Assembly (NCBI GenBank): GCA_021827865.1
Contig: JAKAUC010000009.1
Span: 1 to 64,000, forward strand
Length of the DNA: 64,000 nucleotides
Reading direction: 5' to 3'
From: an archaeon
GTDB lineage: Archaea > Thermoproteota > Nitrososphaeria > Nitrososphaerales > Gagatemarchaeaceae
Made by a program: the position numbers and the translations under genes. This document shows, in pieces, positions 24,706-34,104 of the stretch. The notes under the pieces were generated by a model, which was given only the letters and a program-made list of their open reading frames with translations, was not told the DNA's origin and searched no databases. Within the stretch, counting starts at the first letter, position 1. Each line of letters starts with the position of its first letter.

Positions 24706-25787
24706 GCGCCGAATCCCGGGGGGTCTGGGTCTACCTGCAGCACAGCCGGGGGGACCTGACCAAGGACTCCTTGGAGCTCCTGGCCGCGGCCAGGGGGGTC
24801 GCCTCGAAGCTCAGCCAGCAGGTGGTGGGGGTGCTGGTGGGGAGCGGCGTGGAGGACCTCGCGCGGAAGGCCATAGCCTACGGCGCAGACTCGGTGCTGG
24901 CGGTCGACGACCCGGCCCTGGAGAACTACTTCAACCTCGCCTACGCCGACGCCATCTATTCGCTTGTCTCCGAGAGGAAGCCCTACGTCCTTCTGTTCGC
25001 CGCCAACGAGATAGGCAAGGACATAGCAGCCAGGGTCGCCTTCCGCATCCCCACCGGGCTGGCCACGGACAACGTCCAGCTGGCGGTGGAGGACTACAAC
25101 AACCCGGCCCTCGGGCAGTTCAAGGACCTGCTCATCCAGATCAGGCCGGACTTCGGCACCAGGCTCGCGAGGATCTACACCCCCAGGCACAGGCCTCAGA
25201 TGGCGACGGTGAGGCCGGGGAGCTTCTCCCCCCTCGAGCCCGACCCCGGGAGGAAGGGGGAGGTGGAGAAGCTGGGCTTCGCGCGGAAGGAGTACCCCGC
25301 CAGGGTGGCGGAGGTCAGGGAGCTCCCCCCACAGGTCCCGGACCTGGCGGGGGCGGACGTGGTGATAAGCCTGGGGATGGGGATACTGAAGGACGGGTCG
25401 GGGAGGGCGAGGGACCCGGCTGAGGCGTACAGGTATGCGGAGAAGCTGAAGGACGCCCTGGAGAGGAAGTACCACCTGAGGGCCGAGATCGGAGCGACCC
25501 GCGCCCTGGTCTACGCCGAGGTGAAGGAGCTCGAGGGGCTGATAGGAAAGTCCAACCAGGTCGGCCAGACCGGGGCGACGGTCAAGCCCAGGGTGTACGT
25601 CGCCGTGGGGATAAGCGGCGCCCTGCAGCACAGGGTGGGGATGCAGAACTCGGCCAAGATAGTGGCGATAAACACAGACCCCGGGGCCCCGATATTCAAG
25701 ATAGCCCACTACCCCATAGTGGGGGACCTGTACGAGGAGCTCCCCAGGCTGATATCCGCCATCGGAGGGGGGGAAGGCGCTGCCTGA
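24702..25787 (+). CDS. etfA: Electron transfer flavoprotein alpha subunit
   Basis: Large ETF subunit (FixB type) binding FAD. 361 aa from the ATG at 24702, which overlaps the etfB stop. The N-terminal domain begins GVWVYLQHSRGDL. The C-terminal FAD domain is unmistakable: IGATRALVYAEV, the NQVGQTGATVKPRVYVAVGI stretch, SGALQHRVGMQNSAKIVAIN, and DPGAPIFKIAHYPIVGDLYE. It works with EtfB and the adjacent flavoprotein-quinone oxidoreductase in the membrane electron chain. Confidence 0.95.
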   Translation: MSAESRGVWVYLQHSRGDLTKDSLELLAAARGVASKLSQQVVGVLVGSGVEDLARKAIAYGADSVLAVDDPALENYFNLAYADAIYSLVSERKPYVLLFAANEIGKDIAARVAFRIPTGLATDNVQLAVEDYNNPALGQFKDLLIQIRPDFGTRLARIYTPRHRPQMATVRPGSFSPLEPDPGRKGEVEKLGFARKEYPARVAEVRELPPQVPDLAGADVVISLGMGILKDGSGRARDPAEAYRYAEKLKDALERKYHLRAEIGATRALVYAEVKELEGLIGKSNQVGQTGATVKPRVYVAVGISGALQHRVGMQNSAKIVAINTDPGAPIFKIAHYPIVGDLYEELPRLISAIGGGEGAA

Positions 25788-27453
25788 CTTCGACGTCATA
25801 GTGGTCGGCGCCGGCCCGGCGGGGTCCGCCGCTGCCCTCAGCCTCGCCAGGAAGGGGGTCAACGTCCTCATGCTCGAGAAGTCGAGGGTCCCCGGAGAGA
25901 GGAGCATGACAGGGGGGGTGCTCTACGGAGACTCCCCGGGAGGCTGGGGGCTCATCCACCTCGTCCCCGGCTTCGAGGCGACGGCCCCCCTGGAGAGGAA
26001 GATAACGTCCCACGAGGTCGTGGTCCTCGACGCCCCGGACCCGGCGAAGGGGACGGCGAGGTACTATCGGCTGACGAAGGACTCGGTCCCCGCCCGGGCC
26101 AGGCTCTTCTCCATGGGCTTCGAGACAGGCCACGACTACTCGGTCCTCAGGCGCAGGTTCGACCGCTGGTTCGCGGCCCAGGCGGTCCAGGCCGGCGCCA
26201 TGCTCTCCACGGAGACCACGGCCGAAGGGCTGACCATCGAGGGAGGGGCCGTCGTCGGGGTCCGGACCCCCAGGGAGGACCTCAGGGCGAAGCTTGTCAT
26301 CGACGCCTCGGGGGTGACGTCCAACCTGGTGGCCGAGGCGGGGCTGAGAGGGAGGCTGACCCCCCGGGAGCTCTACCACGGGATAAAGCGGGTCTACAGG
26401 CTCGACGCCGGCGCCATCGAGCAGAGGTTCAAGGTGAAGCCTGGGGAGGGGAAGGCCGTCTTCTACCTTGGGAGGTTCATGAACGACATCAGCGGGGGGG
26501 CCTTCGTCTACACCAACAGGGACACCCTGTCCGTGGGGATGGTGGTCTCGCTGGGCTCGCTCATCAGGAGGACCACCGAGCACTTCGACCAGGTCGGGAA
26601 GCTCCTGGACGTCCAGGACGCCTTCGAGGCCCACCCCATGGTCGCCGAGCTCCTGGACGGGGCCCAGGCAGTGGAGTACGCGGCCCACAACATACCAAAG
26701 GGGCACAGGGCGATGCTGAAGCGCCCCTACGCCGACGGATTCCTGGTGGCCGGGGACGCCCTCGGGTCCTTCGTCAAGATAGGGCCCATGATCGACGGGA
26801 TGAGGAGGGCGGTCAGCTCAGGGATGATGGCGGCGTCCGCCTACATGCTGGCCGCGCCGTCGGGGTCCTTCAGGGGGAAGGAGCTCTCCAGGTACAGGGA
26901 CCTCCTCAGGCCGATCTACGAAGACGTCGGGAGGTCGGGGAGGGACAGCCTAGTCACCGAGAGCTCGTTCACCTACCACACCCTCCCTGGGCTCCTGTTC
27001 TCCACCAGGGTGATGTCCAAGGTCTACAAGTTCGAGCCCAGGGCCGCCCCGGGGGCTCACCGGGACGCCATAGCCAGGGTCCAGGAGGGGACCGGGCTCC
27101 TCGCCTACGACGAGGACGAGGCCTACTCCCACATCGCCGTGGACACAGCCCTGGCGTCAAAGTCGCTCACAAAGCCCTGGGTCCCGGCGTGCCCGACCAA
27201 CTGCTACACCATATTCACCCCGAAGGGGGTCTTCGCGTCCTTCAAGGACCTCTACGAGCACAACCTGGCGCAGAACGGCGGTGACGGGAGGGGGGCGATG
27301 TCTGAGGCCCTGGCAGACATCGGTGCCGCCGAGCTCCGGTTCGACCACGTCCCCTGCGTCGCCTGCGGGACCTGCGGGGCCATCGGCCCCACGGAGATGG
27401 TGAAGTTCGGCCACGAAAGGGACGGCCACGGCGTCAGGTACAAGTTCGGCTAG
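25780..27453 (+). CDS. fixC: FixC-FixX fusion: ETF-quinone oxidoreductase with ferredoxin domain
   Basis: Flavoprotein that takes electrons from EtfAB and passes them to quinone. N-terminal FAD motif VIVVGAGPAGSAAALSLARK, then DYSVLRRRFDRWFAAQA and a second FAD contact ADGFLVAGDALGSF. The last ~90 residues are a FixX-like ferredoxin domain with CPTNCYT and CVACGTCGAIGP. The FAD motif needs residues upstream of the GTG at 25801, but the frame holds no ATG/GTG/TTG before a stop at 25750. The CTG at 25780, overlapping etfA, gives LPDFDVIVVG and is proposed as start. Confidence 0.85.
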   Translation: MPDFDVIVVGAGPAGSAAALSLARKGVNVLMLEKSRVPGERSMTGGVLYGDSPGGWGLIHLVPGFEATAPLERKITSHEVVVLDAPDPAKGTARYYRLTKDSVPARARLFSMGFETGHDYSVLRRRFDRWFAAQAVQAGAMLSTETTAEGLTIEGGAVVGVRTPREDLRAKLVIDASGVTSNLVAEAGLRGRLTPRELYHGIKRVYRLDAGAIEQRFKVKPGEGKAVFYLGRFMNDISGGAFVYTNRDTLSVGMVVSLGSLIRRTTEHFDQVGKLLDVQDAFEAHPMVAELLDGAQAVEYAAHNIPKGHRAMLKRPYADGFLVAGDALGSFVKIGPMIDGMRRAVSSGMMAASAYMLAAPSGSFRGKELSRYRDLLRPIYEDVGRSGRDSLVTESSFTYHTLPGLLFSTRVMSKVYKFEPRAAPGAHRDAIARVQEGTGLLAYDEDEAYSHIAVDTALASKSLTKPWVPACPTNCYTIFTPKGVFASFKDLYEHNLAQNGGDGRGAMSEALADIGAAELRFDHVPCVACGTCGAIGPTEMVKFGHERDGHGVRYKFG

Positions 27454-27558
27454 CCGCGGGGCCGGGGCCTCGATTTTGGCCGGCAAGACGGAAGGGCAGA
27501 GCGCCTGGCCGGGCGGGAAAGTAGGGGCTTCAAATACGGCGACCAGGGGCTCCCGGCC

Positions 27559-28506
27559 ATGGACGTCCCCAGAGTGTCCCTGGCCCAGATCGAGGACGCA
27601 GCAGCGAGGATCAAAGGCTCCGTCTACAGGACCCCGCTCCTCCCTTCGTCCCGCTTCGACGAAGGCTCGGTCCTCCTGAAGCTGGAGTGCCTCCAGCCCA
27701 CCGGGAGCTTCAAGGTCAGGGGGGCCTGGAACATGATGAGCAGGTCCACGGCCCAGGAGAAGCAGAAGGGGTTCCTGACCATATCCGCCGGGAACCACGG
27801 CCAGGCCGTGGCCTGGAGCGCGAAGAGGCTGGGCGCCCCCTGCACGGTGTACGTCCCCACGGACGCGGTCCAGCGCAAGGTCGACTCCATGGAGTCCATG
27901 GGGGCGAAGATCGTCCGCCGCCCCCACAGGGAGATAATGGAGGCCATGGCCGACGACAGGATGGGGAAGCTGGGGATGACATTCGTCCACCCCTTCGGGG
28001 ACCCCCTGGTGGTCGCCGGCCAGGGGACCGTCGGCCTCGAGGTCTTGGAAGACCTCCCCGGGGTGAAGAGCATCGTCGTCCCCATCGGGGGCGGGGGGCT
28101 GGCGGCCGGGATAGCCCAGGCGGTCAGGGCGAAGACCCCGGGGGTGAAGGTCTACGGGGTCCAGGCGGAAGGGGCTGCGCCCGTCCCAAAGTCCCTGGCC
28201 ACCGGGAAGGCGGAGGACGTCGGCGAGCCTCACACCATAGCCGACGGGATCGGGGCGACCAAGGCCTACGGGTACATGCTCCCCATCCTGCGCGAGCACC
28301 TGGAGGGGGCGTTCACGGTCAGCGACGACGAGATGAAGGCGGCGATGAAGAGGCTGATGCTCGAGTCCCACGTTGCCCCCGAGCCCGCCGGGGCCGCGTC
28401 CCTCGCCTGCGCCCTGAAGCACGCCGGCGAGATACCGAAGCCGACGGTCTGCGTCGTCAGCGGGGGGAACGCCGGCCCTGCCCTCCTGGCCTCGCTCCTC
28501 TCCTAG
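27559..28506 (+). CDS. Threonine dehydratase-like PLP enzyme
   Basis: Fold-type II PLP enzyme of 315 aa, like catabolic threonine/serine dehydratase or serine racemase; no C-terminal ACT domain. PLP Lys in PTGSFKVRGAWNM, the Asn loop SAGNHGQAVAWSA, the phosphate-binding VPIGGGGLAAGIA, and the C-terminal SGGNAGP (Ser ligand to the PLP ring nitrogen). Likely converts threonine to 2-ketobutyrate or serine to pyruvate. It is followed 13 bp later by an ornithine cyclodeaminase-family gene on the same strand. Confidence 0.87.
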   Translation: MDVPRVSLAQIEDAAARIKGSVYRTPLLPSSRFDEGSVLLKLECLQPTGSFKVRGAWNMMSRSTAQEKQKGFLTISAGNHGQAVAWSAKRLGAPCTVYVPTDAVQRKVDSMESMGAKIVRRPHREIMEAMADDRMGKLGMTFVHPFGDPLVVAGQGTVGLEVLEDLPGVKSIVVPIGGGGLAAGIAQAVRAKTPGVKVYGVQAEGAAPVPKSLATGKAEDVGEPHTIADGIGATKAYGYMLPILREHLEGAFTVSDDEMKAAMKRLMLESHVAPEPAGAASLACALKHAGEIPKPTVCVVSGGNAGPALLASLLS

Positions 28507-28519
28507 GGGCTCGGCATCC

Positions 28520-29527
28520 TTGAAGACCCTCTTCCTCGGCGCCGGCGCCGTCTCCGAGGTCCTCGGGATGCGGGAGTGCATCGAGGTGATGGACGGGTGC
28601 CTGAGGGCGATGGCCCGGGGGGAGGCCGGGTTCCCGCCCAGGTTCGCGATGCCCCACCCCTCGAGGAGGGGCGCCCTGGGGATGATGCCGGGCTACCTGA
28701 AGAGGGAGGGGGTCCTCGGGCTGAAGGCGACCTCCGTCTTCCCCGGGAACGCCGGGACGAAGTACGAGTCCCACCAGGGGGCGGTGCTGCTCTTCGAGGC
28801 GGAGCACGGCAGCCTCCTGGCGGCTGTGGACGCCGGGACGATCACCAGGGTAAGGACCGGGGCCGCCAGCGCGGTGGCGACCAGGGCGCTGGCGCGGAAG
28901 GACTCGAGGGTGCTGGCCATCCTCGGGTCCGGGACCCAGGCCCTCAGCCACCCCGAAGGGATGGAGGAGGCCATGCCGGGGCTCTCGGCCGTGAGGGTCT
29001 GGTCGAGGACCCAGGCCAACGCGAAGAGGTTCGCCGGCTCCGCGAGGGGGAGGGGGGTGGACGCGGAGGCCTTCGAGGGGGCGGCGGAGGCGGTCGAGGG
29101 GGCGGACGTCGTCTGCACTGTCACCGGGTCGACCTCCCCCGTCCTCCTCGGACGGTGGCTGGGCCCGGGGGCCCACGTCAACGCGGCGGGGGCGTCGAGG
29201 CCCCCGGCGAGGGAGCTGGACAGCGACGCGGTGAAGATGTCCAGGCTGTACGTCGACAGCAGGGAGTCGGCCCGGCTGGAGGCTGACGACTACCTGGTCC
29301 CCCTGAGGGAGGGGGCCATAGGCGAAGGGCACATCGTCGGGGAGATCGGGGAGGTGCTCGAGGGGACGGCCCCGGGGCGCGGGGCCGACTCAGACGTGAC
29401 CGTCTTCAAGTCCCTGGGGCTCGCCATCGAGGACCTGGCCGCGGCCAACTTCGCCTACAGGCGAGCCGCCGAGCTGGGCCTGGGGACGTCCCTGGAGTTC
29501 GGGTCAGAGAGGGAAGGGAGCGGCTAG
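28520..29527 (+). CDS. Ornithine cyclodeaminase / mu-crystallin family dehydrogenase
   Basis: NAD(P)-dependent enzyme of the OCD/alanine dehydrogenase family, 335 aa, TTG start. Visible: GLKATSVFPGN in the substrate domain, DAGTITRVRTGAASAVATR (conserved Arg/Thr helix), the Rossmann motif AILGSGTQALSHPEG, followed by VRVWSRTQANAKRF, and HVNAAGASRPPARELD. In GSGTQALSHPEGM the usual AxxH after GTQA is shifted, so the nucleotide contact may differ. Ornithine cyclodeaminase, alanine dehydrogenase and ketimine reductase activities cannot be separated. Confidence 0.82.
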   Translation: MKTLFLGAGAVSEVLGMRECIEVMDGCLRAMARGEAGFPPRFAMPHPSRRGALGMMPGYLKREGVLGLKATSVFPGNAGTKYESHQGAVLLFEAEHGSLLAAVDAGTITRVRTGAASAVATRALARKDSRVLAILGSGTQALSHPEGMEEAMPGLSAVRVWSRTQANAKRFAGSARGRGVDAEAFEGAAEAVEGADVVCTVTGSTSPVLLGRWLGPGAHVNAAGASRPPARELDSDAVKMSRLYVDSRESARLEADDYLVPLREGAIGEGHIVGEIGEVLEGTAPGRGADSDVTVFKSLGLAIEDLAAANFAYRRAAELGLGTSLEFGSEREGSG

Positions 29528-29592
29528 CCGAGGGGCCGGCCATCGGTCCCCCTGCGAAGGACAGATATCCCCCTCTTCAGGGGGGGCGCTGA

Positions 29593-30789
29593 ATGTCTTC
29601 GGGTTACCTGGAGAGGCTGAGCAGGACAGTCAAGCAGCATCAGGACTGGCGGACGAAGGAGTGCCTGAACCTGATCCCGTCAGAGAACCGCGGGAGCGCG
29701 CAGATGCGCTCCATGTTCCTGTCAGACCTGGGGAACAGGTACACGGCCCCGGACAGGTTCTACAGGGGGACCAAGTTCGCCGACGAGCTCCTCTCCCTCA
29801 CCGAGGAGCTGGCGAGGAAGGCCTTCAACGCGCGCTACGCCGACGTCCGATCGCTCTCCGGGCACACCGCGGACATGGCCGTCCTCCTCTCGCTGACGGA
29901 GGCCGGCGACAGGATACTCTCTGTCAGCCCCGAGAACGGGGGCTACCCGGGGATAACCCACCTCGGGCTGGGGAAGATCCTCAGGCTGGAGAACGAGTAC
30001 TTCGCCTACGACGACGACGCCGTGAACATAGACCCGAAGGAGTCCACTCCGCTGATGGGGGGTCCGAAGGTGGCGTTCTTCGGCTCGAGCTACATCCCCT
30101 TCCCACACCCGACCAGGCAGCTCTCCTCCCTCGCCGACGGGGTCTGCGTCTACGACGCCTCCCACGTCCTGGGGCTGATAGCGGGCGGGGAGTTCCAGGA
30201 CCCGCTGAGGGAGGGGTGCTCCCTCATGATAGGGTCGACCCACAAGAGCTTCCCGGGGCCCCAGGGAGGGATCATCCTCTCCAACGACGAGGAGGCGTTC
30301 ACCAAGGTCGCAGGGAACTTATTCCCAGGCATAGTCGACAACGTCCACCTCGACAGGGTGGCAGCCCTCGCCGTCTCCCTGGTGGAGATGATGCAGTACG
30401 GGAGGCCCTACGCCCAGTCCATGGTGAAGAACTCCCAGGCGCTGGCGAAGGCCCTGGCCGACGAGGGGGTCAGGCTGAGGGGGGCGGCCCACGGGTACTC
30501 AAAGTCCCACCAGGTCCTCCTGGACTACGAGCAGCCGCGGCTCAAGCTGCTGTCGACCCGGCTGGAGCAGGCGAACATAATCGTGGACGAGGGAGGGAGG
30601 GTCGGGACCACGGAGGTCACCAGGATGGGCTACGGCCCGGGGGAGATGGAGACCATAGCCGAGCTGTTGGCGATGATCATCCTCGGGAAGAAGGCCCCGG
30701 ACTTTGTGCAGAAGAAGGTGAAGACCCTGGTGAAGCAGTTCCAGCAGCCGAGGTTCGTGCTGTCTTCGTCCCCCAGGCTGTTCGAGTGA
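29593..30789 (+). CDS. glyA: Serine hydroxymethyltransferase-like PLP enzyme
   Basis: Fold-type I PLP enzyme of 398 aa, archaeal SHMT type. N-terminus with ECLNLIPSENRGSAQMRSM, a conserved SHMT start; RYTAPDRFYRGTKFADELL; the PLP Lys in GSTHKSFPGPQGGII; and C-terminal substrate region ANIIVDEGGRVGTTEVTRMG (Arg binding the carboxylate). Converts serine and glycine using a pterin one-carbon carrier. Shorter and divergent relative to bacterial GlyA, so a related aldol reaction is possible. Confidence 0.85.
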   Translation: MSSGYLERLSRTVKQHQDWRTKECLNLIPSENRGSAQMRSMFLSDLGNRYTAPDRFYRGTKFADELLSLTEELARKAFNARYADVRSLSGHTADMAVLLSLTEAGDRILSVSPENGGYPGITHLGLGKILRLENEYFAYDDDAVNIDPKESTPLMGGPKVAFFGSSYIPFPHPTRQLSSLADGVCVYDASHVLGLIAGGEFQDPLREGCSLMIGSTHKSFPGPQGGIILSNDEEAFTKVAGNLFPGIVDNVHLDRVAALAVSLVEMMQYGRPYAQSMVKNSQALAKALADEGVRLRGAAHGYSKSHQVLLDYEQPRLKLLSTRLEQANIIVDEGGRVGTTEVTRMGYGPGEMETIAELLAMIILGKKAPDFVQKKVKTLVKQFQQPRFVLSSSPRLFE

Positions 30790-30822
30790 CCCCGGGCGGG
30801 CGGCGCTCTTCAGACCCGCCGG

Positions 30823-31839
30823 CTACCTGTGCGCTATCCCCAGGGACTCGTCCGTGAGCTTCATCGACTCTTCGCGGGCGTAGCCGCCTACCATGGCCCT
30901 GATGGCGTCTATGTTCTCCGGGACCACTATGGACTCCTGGTGCACCCCAAGGAAGAAGTAAGCCTCCCCGTCCACCACCGTGACCGAGTCCTTCCATACC
31001 GTTGCTTCGTAGACGTCGTTCCTGTCCCTCCCCTTCTCCCTGGCCCAGTCCATCACGTTGGCCGTGGACTTGAACCCGGACCTGCCGTCCACCAGGCTCA
31101 TCCTCGGGGCCGCCTGCAGCGCCTTCACGACGTCCTCCTTCGTGGCCTTGGACTTTAGGCTCAGTATGACGCTGTGCAGATGCATGTGGGTGGTCGGGAC
31201 CTTGAAGGCCATGGTGACTATCTCTATCCCGGGGAGGACGGTCCTGACGTCCGGGCCGTGGTGCGACGGCAGGGTCGTCGGGTCCAGAACCACCGCGTCG
31301 ATGGGGCCCTTCTTCACGTCGTCGGGGTCCGCGGCCCTCCTGGCCAGGACCGCCCTCGCCCTGGCCACCCCGGGGCCCTTGTCCACGGCGTCGATGGTCC
31401 GGCAGAGGCCCGTGGTGTTGCAGGAGACCACCCTCACCGCCTGCTTCCGCGCCGCCTGCTCGAAGTTGCACTGGGCGACGAAGGACGTCCCGGTGAGCTC
31501 GTGCTCCTCCCCGCCCTGGAAGACCGCCTTCACCCCGGCCTGGGAGTAGACCGCCTTGTTGGCAGGCCCGCTCTCCTCCGGCGCCCCGTCGACTATCACG
31601 TCTACCCTCTGGAGGAGGTCGTTCAGGGTCCCCCTCAGGTTGTACCCCTCCTTGTTGAACGCCGCCAGGCTCTTCATGTCAAGGGCGTAGAGGGGGATCC
31701 CCTTGTCCCCGGCCACGGCGTACTTGTAGTGCGGGTGGGCGGCGGTCACCCCGACGAGCTCCATGTCCTTCTGCTTCCGCACGGCGTCGGCCACCCTCCT
31801 CCCTATGGTCCCGTAGCCGTTGACCCCGACCCTGATCAT
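30823..31839 (-). CDS. gap: Glyceraldehyde-3-phosphate dehydrogenase, archaeal type II
   Basis: Phosphorylating GAPDH of central glycolysis/gluconeogenesis, 338 aa. N-terminal IRVGVNGYGTIGRRVADAV dinucleotide fold, catalytic Cys in VRVVSCNTTGLCRTID near residue 140, the family-specific DPTTLPSHHGPD loop and THMHLHSVILSL in the catalytic domain. It follows pgk by 6 bp in a two-gene operon. Type II GAPDH is characteristic of archaea. Confidence 0.95.
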   Translation of the reverse strand: MIRVGVNGYGTIGRRVADAVRKQKDMELVGVTAAHPHYKYAVAGDKGIPLYALDMKSLAAFNKEGYNLRGTLNDLLQRVDVIVDGAPEESGPANKAVYSQAGVKAVFQGGEEHELTGTSFVAQCNFEQAARKQAVRVVSCNTTGLCRTIDAVDKGPGVARARAVLARRAADPDDVKKGPIDAVVLDPTTLPSHHGPDVRTVLPGIEIVTMAFKVPTTHMHLHSVILSLKSKATKEDVVKALQAAPRMSLVDGRSGFKSTANVMDWAREKGRDRNDVYEATVWKDSVTVVDGEAYFFLGVHQESIVVPENIDAIRAMVGGYAREESMKLTDESLGIAHR

Positions 31840-31845
31840 GGCGGC

Positions 31846-33102
31846 CTAGGCCCCTCCAGGCGGCTTTAGAGCTTCGCCCGCGCCCTCCCCTGTCCGGCCC
31901 CACTTTTCCGCCGCCCTCTCCAGGGCGTCGATGAGCGGGAGCCGCTTCCCGGCCAGGTACTGGACCAGGGCTCCGCCGGCGGTGCTGATGTGGTCGATCT
32001 GGTCGTGGATGCCGTACTTGCGCAGGGCCGTCGACAGGTGCCCCCCGCTGATGATGGTGGTCCCCAGGGACGACGCCATGGCCCTCAGGAGCCCCTCGGT
32101 CCCCAGGCTGAACTCCTCCCACTCGAAGGCACCGGGGGGGCCGCTCATGAAGACGGTCCCGGCCCCCTTGATGTAGCGCGAATAGTGGTCGACTGACCTT
32201 GACCCAATGTCCAGGACCTGGGCGGCGGACCCTATCTGCCAGGGCTCGACCTCCTTCCGTCCCCCGTCCACCCTGGTCGCCACGTCCACCGGGAGGACGA
32301 ACCGGTCCGGGTCGTCGTCCATCAGCTGCCTGGCCCTGACCACCAGCTTCTGCTCGCCGTCCACCCCTATCTCCCCCCTCAGCTTCCCCGCGGCCCTCAG
32401 GAAGACAAGGCCCACCACGCCGCACAGGAGGACCCTGTCCGCCCTCCCGTTGGCGATGAGCGCGTCGATGGCCTCCAGGCGGTCGTTCACCTTCGCTCCC
32501 CCGAGGACGGTCACGTAGGGCCCCTTCTCCACCGTCGCGATCCTGTCAAGCATCCTGAGCTCCCTCCCGACCGTCCTTCCGGCGCAGGTGGGGACGAGCC
32601 CCGCGAATCCCACGATGGTGGGGGAGGCCCGATGGGCGGTGGAGAAGGCGTCGAGGACGCAGGCGTCCAGGTGCCCGCTCAGCCGCTTCACCAAGTACGT
32701 CTTCTCCGCGTCCGCCGGCTTGTACTCCTGGTTCTCCTCCGCGGTGAACCTCAGGTTGTCGAGCATCAGCACCCCTCCGTCAGGGAGGGAGTCGATCAGG
32801 GAAAGCGCGTCCGGCCCGAACACGTCGGGGACGAACCTGACCTCCCTGCCGAGTATCTCCCCCAGGGCCTTGGCGTGGGCTTCCAGGCTCGTGTAGTCCG
32901 ACCTCCCGACCCGCCCCTGGTGCGACGCGACCACTACCTTCGACTTTGGCAGGTCGTTGACGGTCATCGCGGCCTCCTCCAGCCGCGCCCGCTCCATCAG
33001 CGCCCCGGTCTCAGGATGGATGGGGGTGTTGACGTCGACCCGCAGGAAGACCCGCTTCCCCTCGAGATCGAGGTCCTCGATGGTCAGCATCTTGATCGGC
33101 AT
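31846..33102 (-). CDS. pgk: Phosphoglycerate kinase
   Basis: Transfers phosphate between 1,3-bisphosphoglycerate and ADP. 418 aa. N-domain: VFLRVDVNTPIHPETG (substrate loop), VVVASHQGRVGRSDY, LDNLRFTAEENQE, and DAFSTAHRASPT. C-domain: VLGGAKVNDRLEAID near residue 205, GTVFMSGPPGAFEWEEF, and a terminal ISTAGGALVQYLAG nucleotide loop (consensus GGG-S/A). First gene of the pgk-gap operon. Confidence 0.96.
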   Translation of the reverse strand: MPIKMLTIEDLDLEGKRVFLRVDVNTPIHPETGALMERARLEEAAMTVNDLPKSKVVVASHQGRVGRSDYTSLEAHAKALGEILGREVRFVPDVFGPDALSLIDSLPDGGVLMLDNLRFTAEENQEYKPADAEKTYLVKRLSGHLDACVLDAFSTAHRASPTIVGFAGLVPTCAGRTVGRELRMLDRIATVEKGPYVTVLGGAKVNDRLEAIDALIANGRADRVLLCGVVGLVFLRAAGKLRGEIGVDGEQKLVVRARQLMDDDPDRFVLPVDVATRVDGGRKEVEPWQIGSAAQVLDIGSRSVDHYSRYIKGAGTVFMSGPPGAFEWEEFSLGTEGLLRAMASSLGTTIISGGHLSTALRKYGIHDQIDHISTAGGALVQYLAGKRLPLIDALERAAEKWGRTGEGAGEALKPPGGA

Positions 33103-33130
33103 GGCGCCATCGAAGTCGCCGACGTCCAGC

Positions 33131-33140
33131 GATTATATGC
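33131..33140 (-). promoter_or_regulatory. TATA box for pgk-gap
   Basis: GCATATAATC on the minus strand, about 33 bp upstream of the pgk ATG at 33102. Confidence 0.55.
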
Positions 33141-33234
33141 GTTGCCCTCGTCCGTCGCCCCGGGCCTCTGGGAGGCGTTAAGATAGCGCGGCCCTCACGA
33201 ACGGAACGGCGCCCCCTTAACTTAACGGCACTGC

Positions 33235-34074
33235 CTAGCCGCTGATCCCCGTCGCTATGCTGACTATTCCGCTGGCGAGGGCGAGGATGCCGAGCGAGAT
33301 GGTCAGGAGGGCGATCCTCTGGCTCCCGGCCGCCCTCAGGAGGAGGCCGATGAACGCCACGCCTATCAGGACGCTCACGAAGATCGCGAGGAGTATCACC
33401 TGCGGGGTTATCGCGCCGATGGCGTTGGTCACGGAGACGTGGGAGAAGAGGACCGTGACCCCGGCGGCGCCGATGGAGGCGGGTATCAGCGCGAGGAAGG
33501 ACAGCTTGAACGAGTCCTTGGGGTTGATCCCCAGGAGCAGCATGACTGACACGGTTATCCCGGATCTGCTCACCCCCGGAAGGGCGGAGACCCCCTGGAC
33601 TATCCCCACCAGCACCAGCTCCTTGAGGGAGAGGTCTCGAAGCCCCTTGGTCGGGACGTACTTCCCCTTGGCATAGGTGATCAGGAGGCCGTCCCCTATG
33701 AGGACGCAGCCTAGCAGGATCATTGGGAGCCCCAGGGCAGGGCCCGACACCGACTGCACCGTGGTGTAGATCGCCACACCCACCAGGGCTGTGAACGCCG
33801 TCACCACGACCAGGAACTTCAGGAGAAGCCTCCCCTCCTCGTCCCCCTTCCCGACCAGGGCGAGGAGGACCCTCCACACTTCGTGCCTGAAGTAGTAGGC
33901 GGCCGCGACGAAGGTCCCGGCCTCCAGGAAGAGCCCGATGGCGTAGGCCTCGTTGAAGTTCAGGCCGAAGAGGTACGTCGACGCAATTATCACCTGGGTC
34001 TTGCTGCTTATGGGGAGCCATTCGCTCACCCCCTGCACGATCCCGAGGACTATGCCTAGGAGCCAGTTGGTCAT
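33235..34074 (-). CDS. uppP: Undecaprenyl-diphosphatase family (UppP/BacA)
   Basis: Membrane polyprenyl-diphosphate phosphatase, 279 aa, with about eight hydrophobic helices. The two BacA signatures are present: GIVQGVSEWLPISSKTQVI near the N-terminus (family E-rich motif with the conserved Glu-Trp-Leu-Pro-x-Ser-Ser) and GIVQGVSALPGVSRSGITVS in the middle (PGxSRSG). In archaea it presumably recycles a dolichyl-type lipid carrier for surface glycan or N-glycan assembly rather than peptidoglycan. Confidence 0.92.
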   Translation of the reverse strand: MTNWLLGIVLGIVQGVSEWLPISSKTQVIIASTYLFGLNFNEAYAIGLFLEAGTFVAAAYYFRHEVWRVLLALVGKGDEEGRLLLKFLVVVTAFTALVGVAIYTTVQSVSGPALGLPMILLGCVLIGDGLLITYAKGKYVPTKGLRDLSLKELVLVGIVQGVSALPGVSRSGITVSVMLLLGINPKDSFKLSFLALIPASIGAAGVTVLFSHVSVTNAIGAITPQVILLAIFVSVLIGVAFIGLLLRAAGSQRIALLTISLGILALASGIVSIATGISG

Positions 34075-34104
34075 GAAACGCCTGCCCGGCCCGCCCGGCG
34101 CGGC

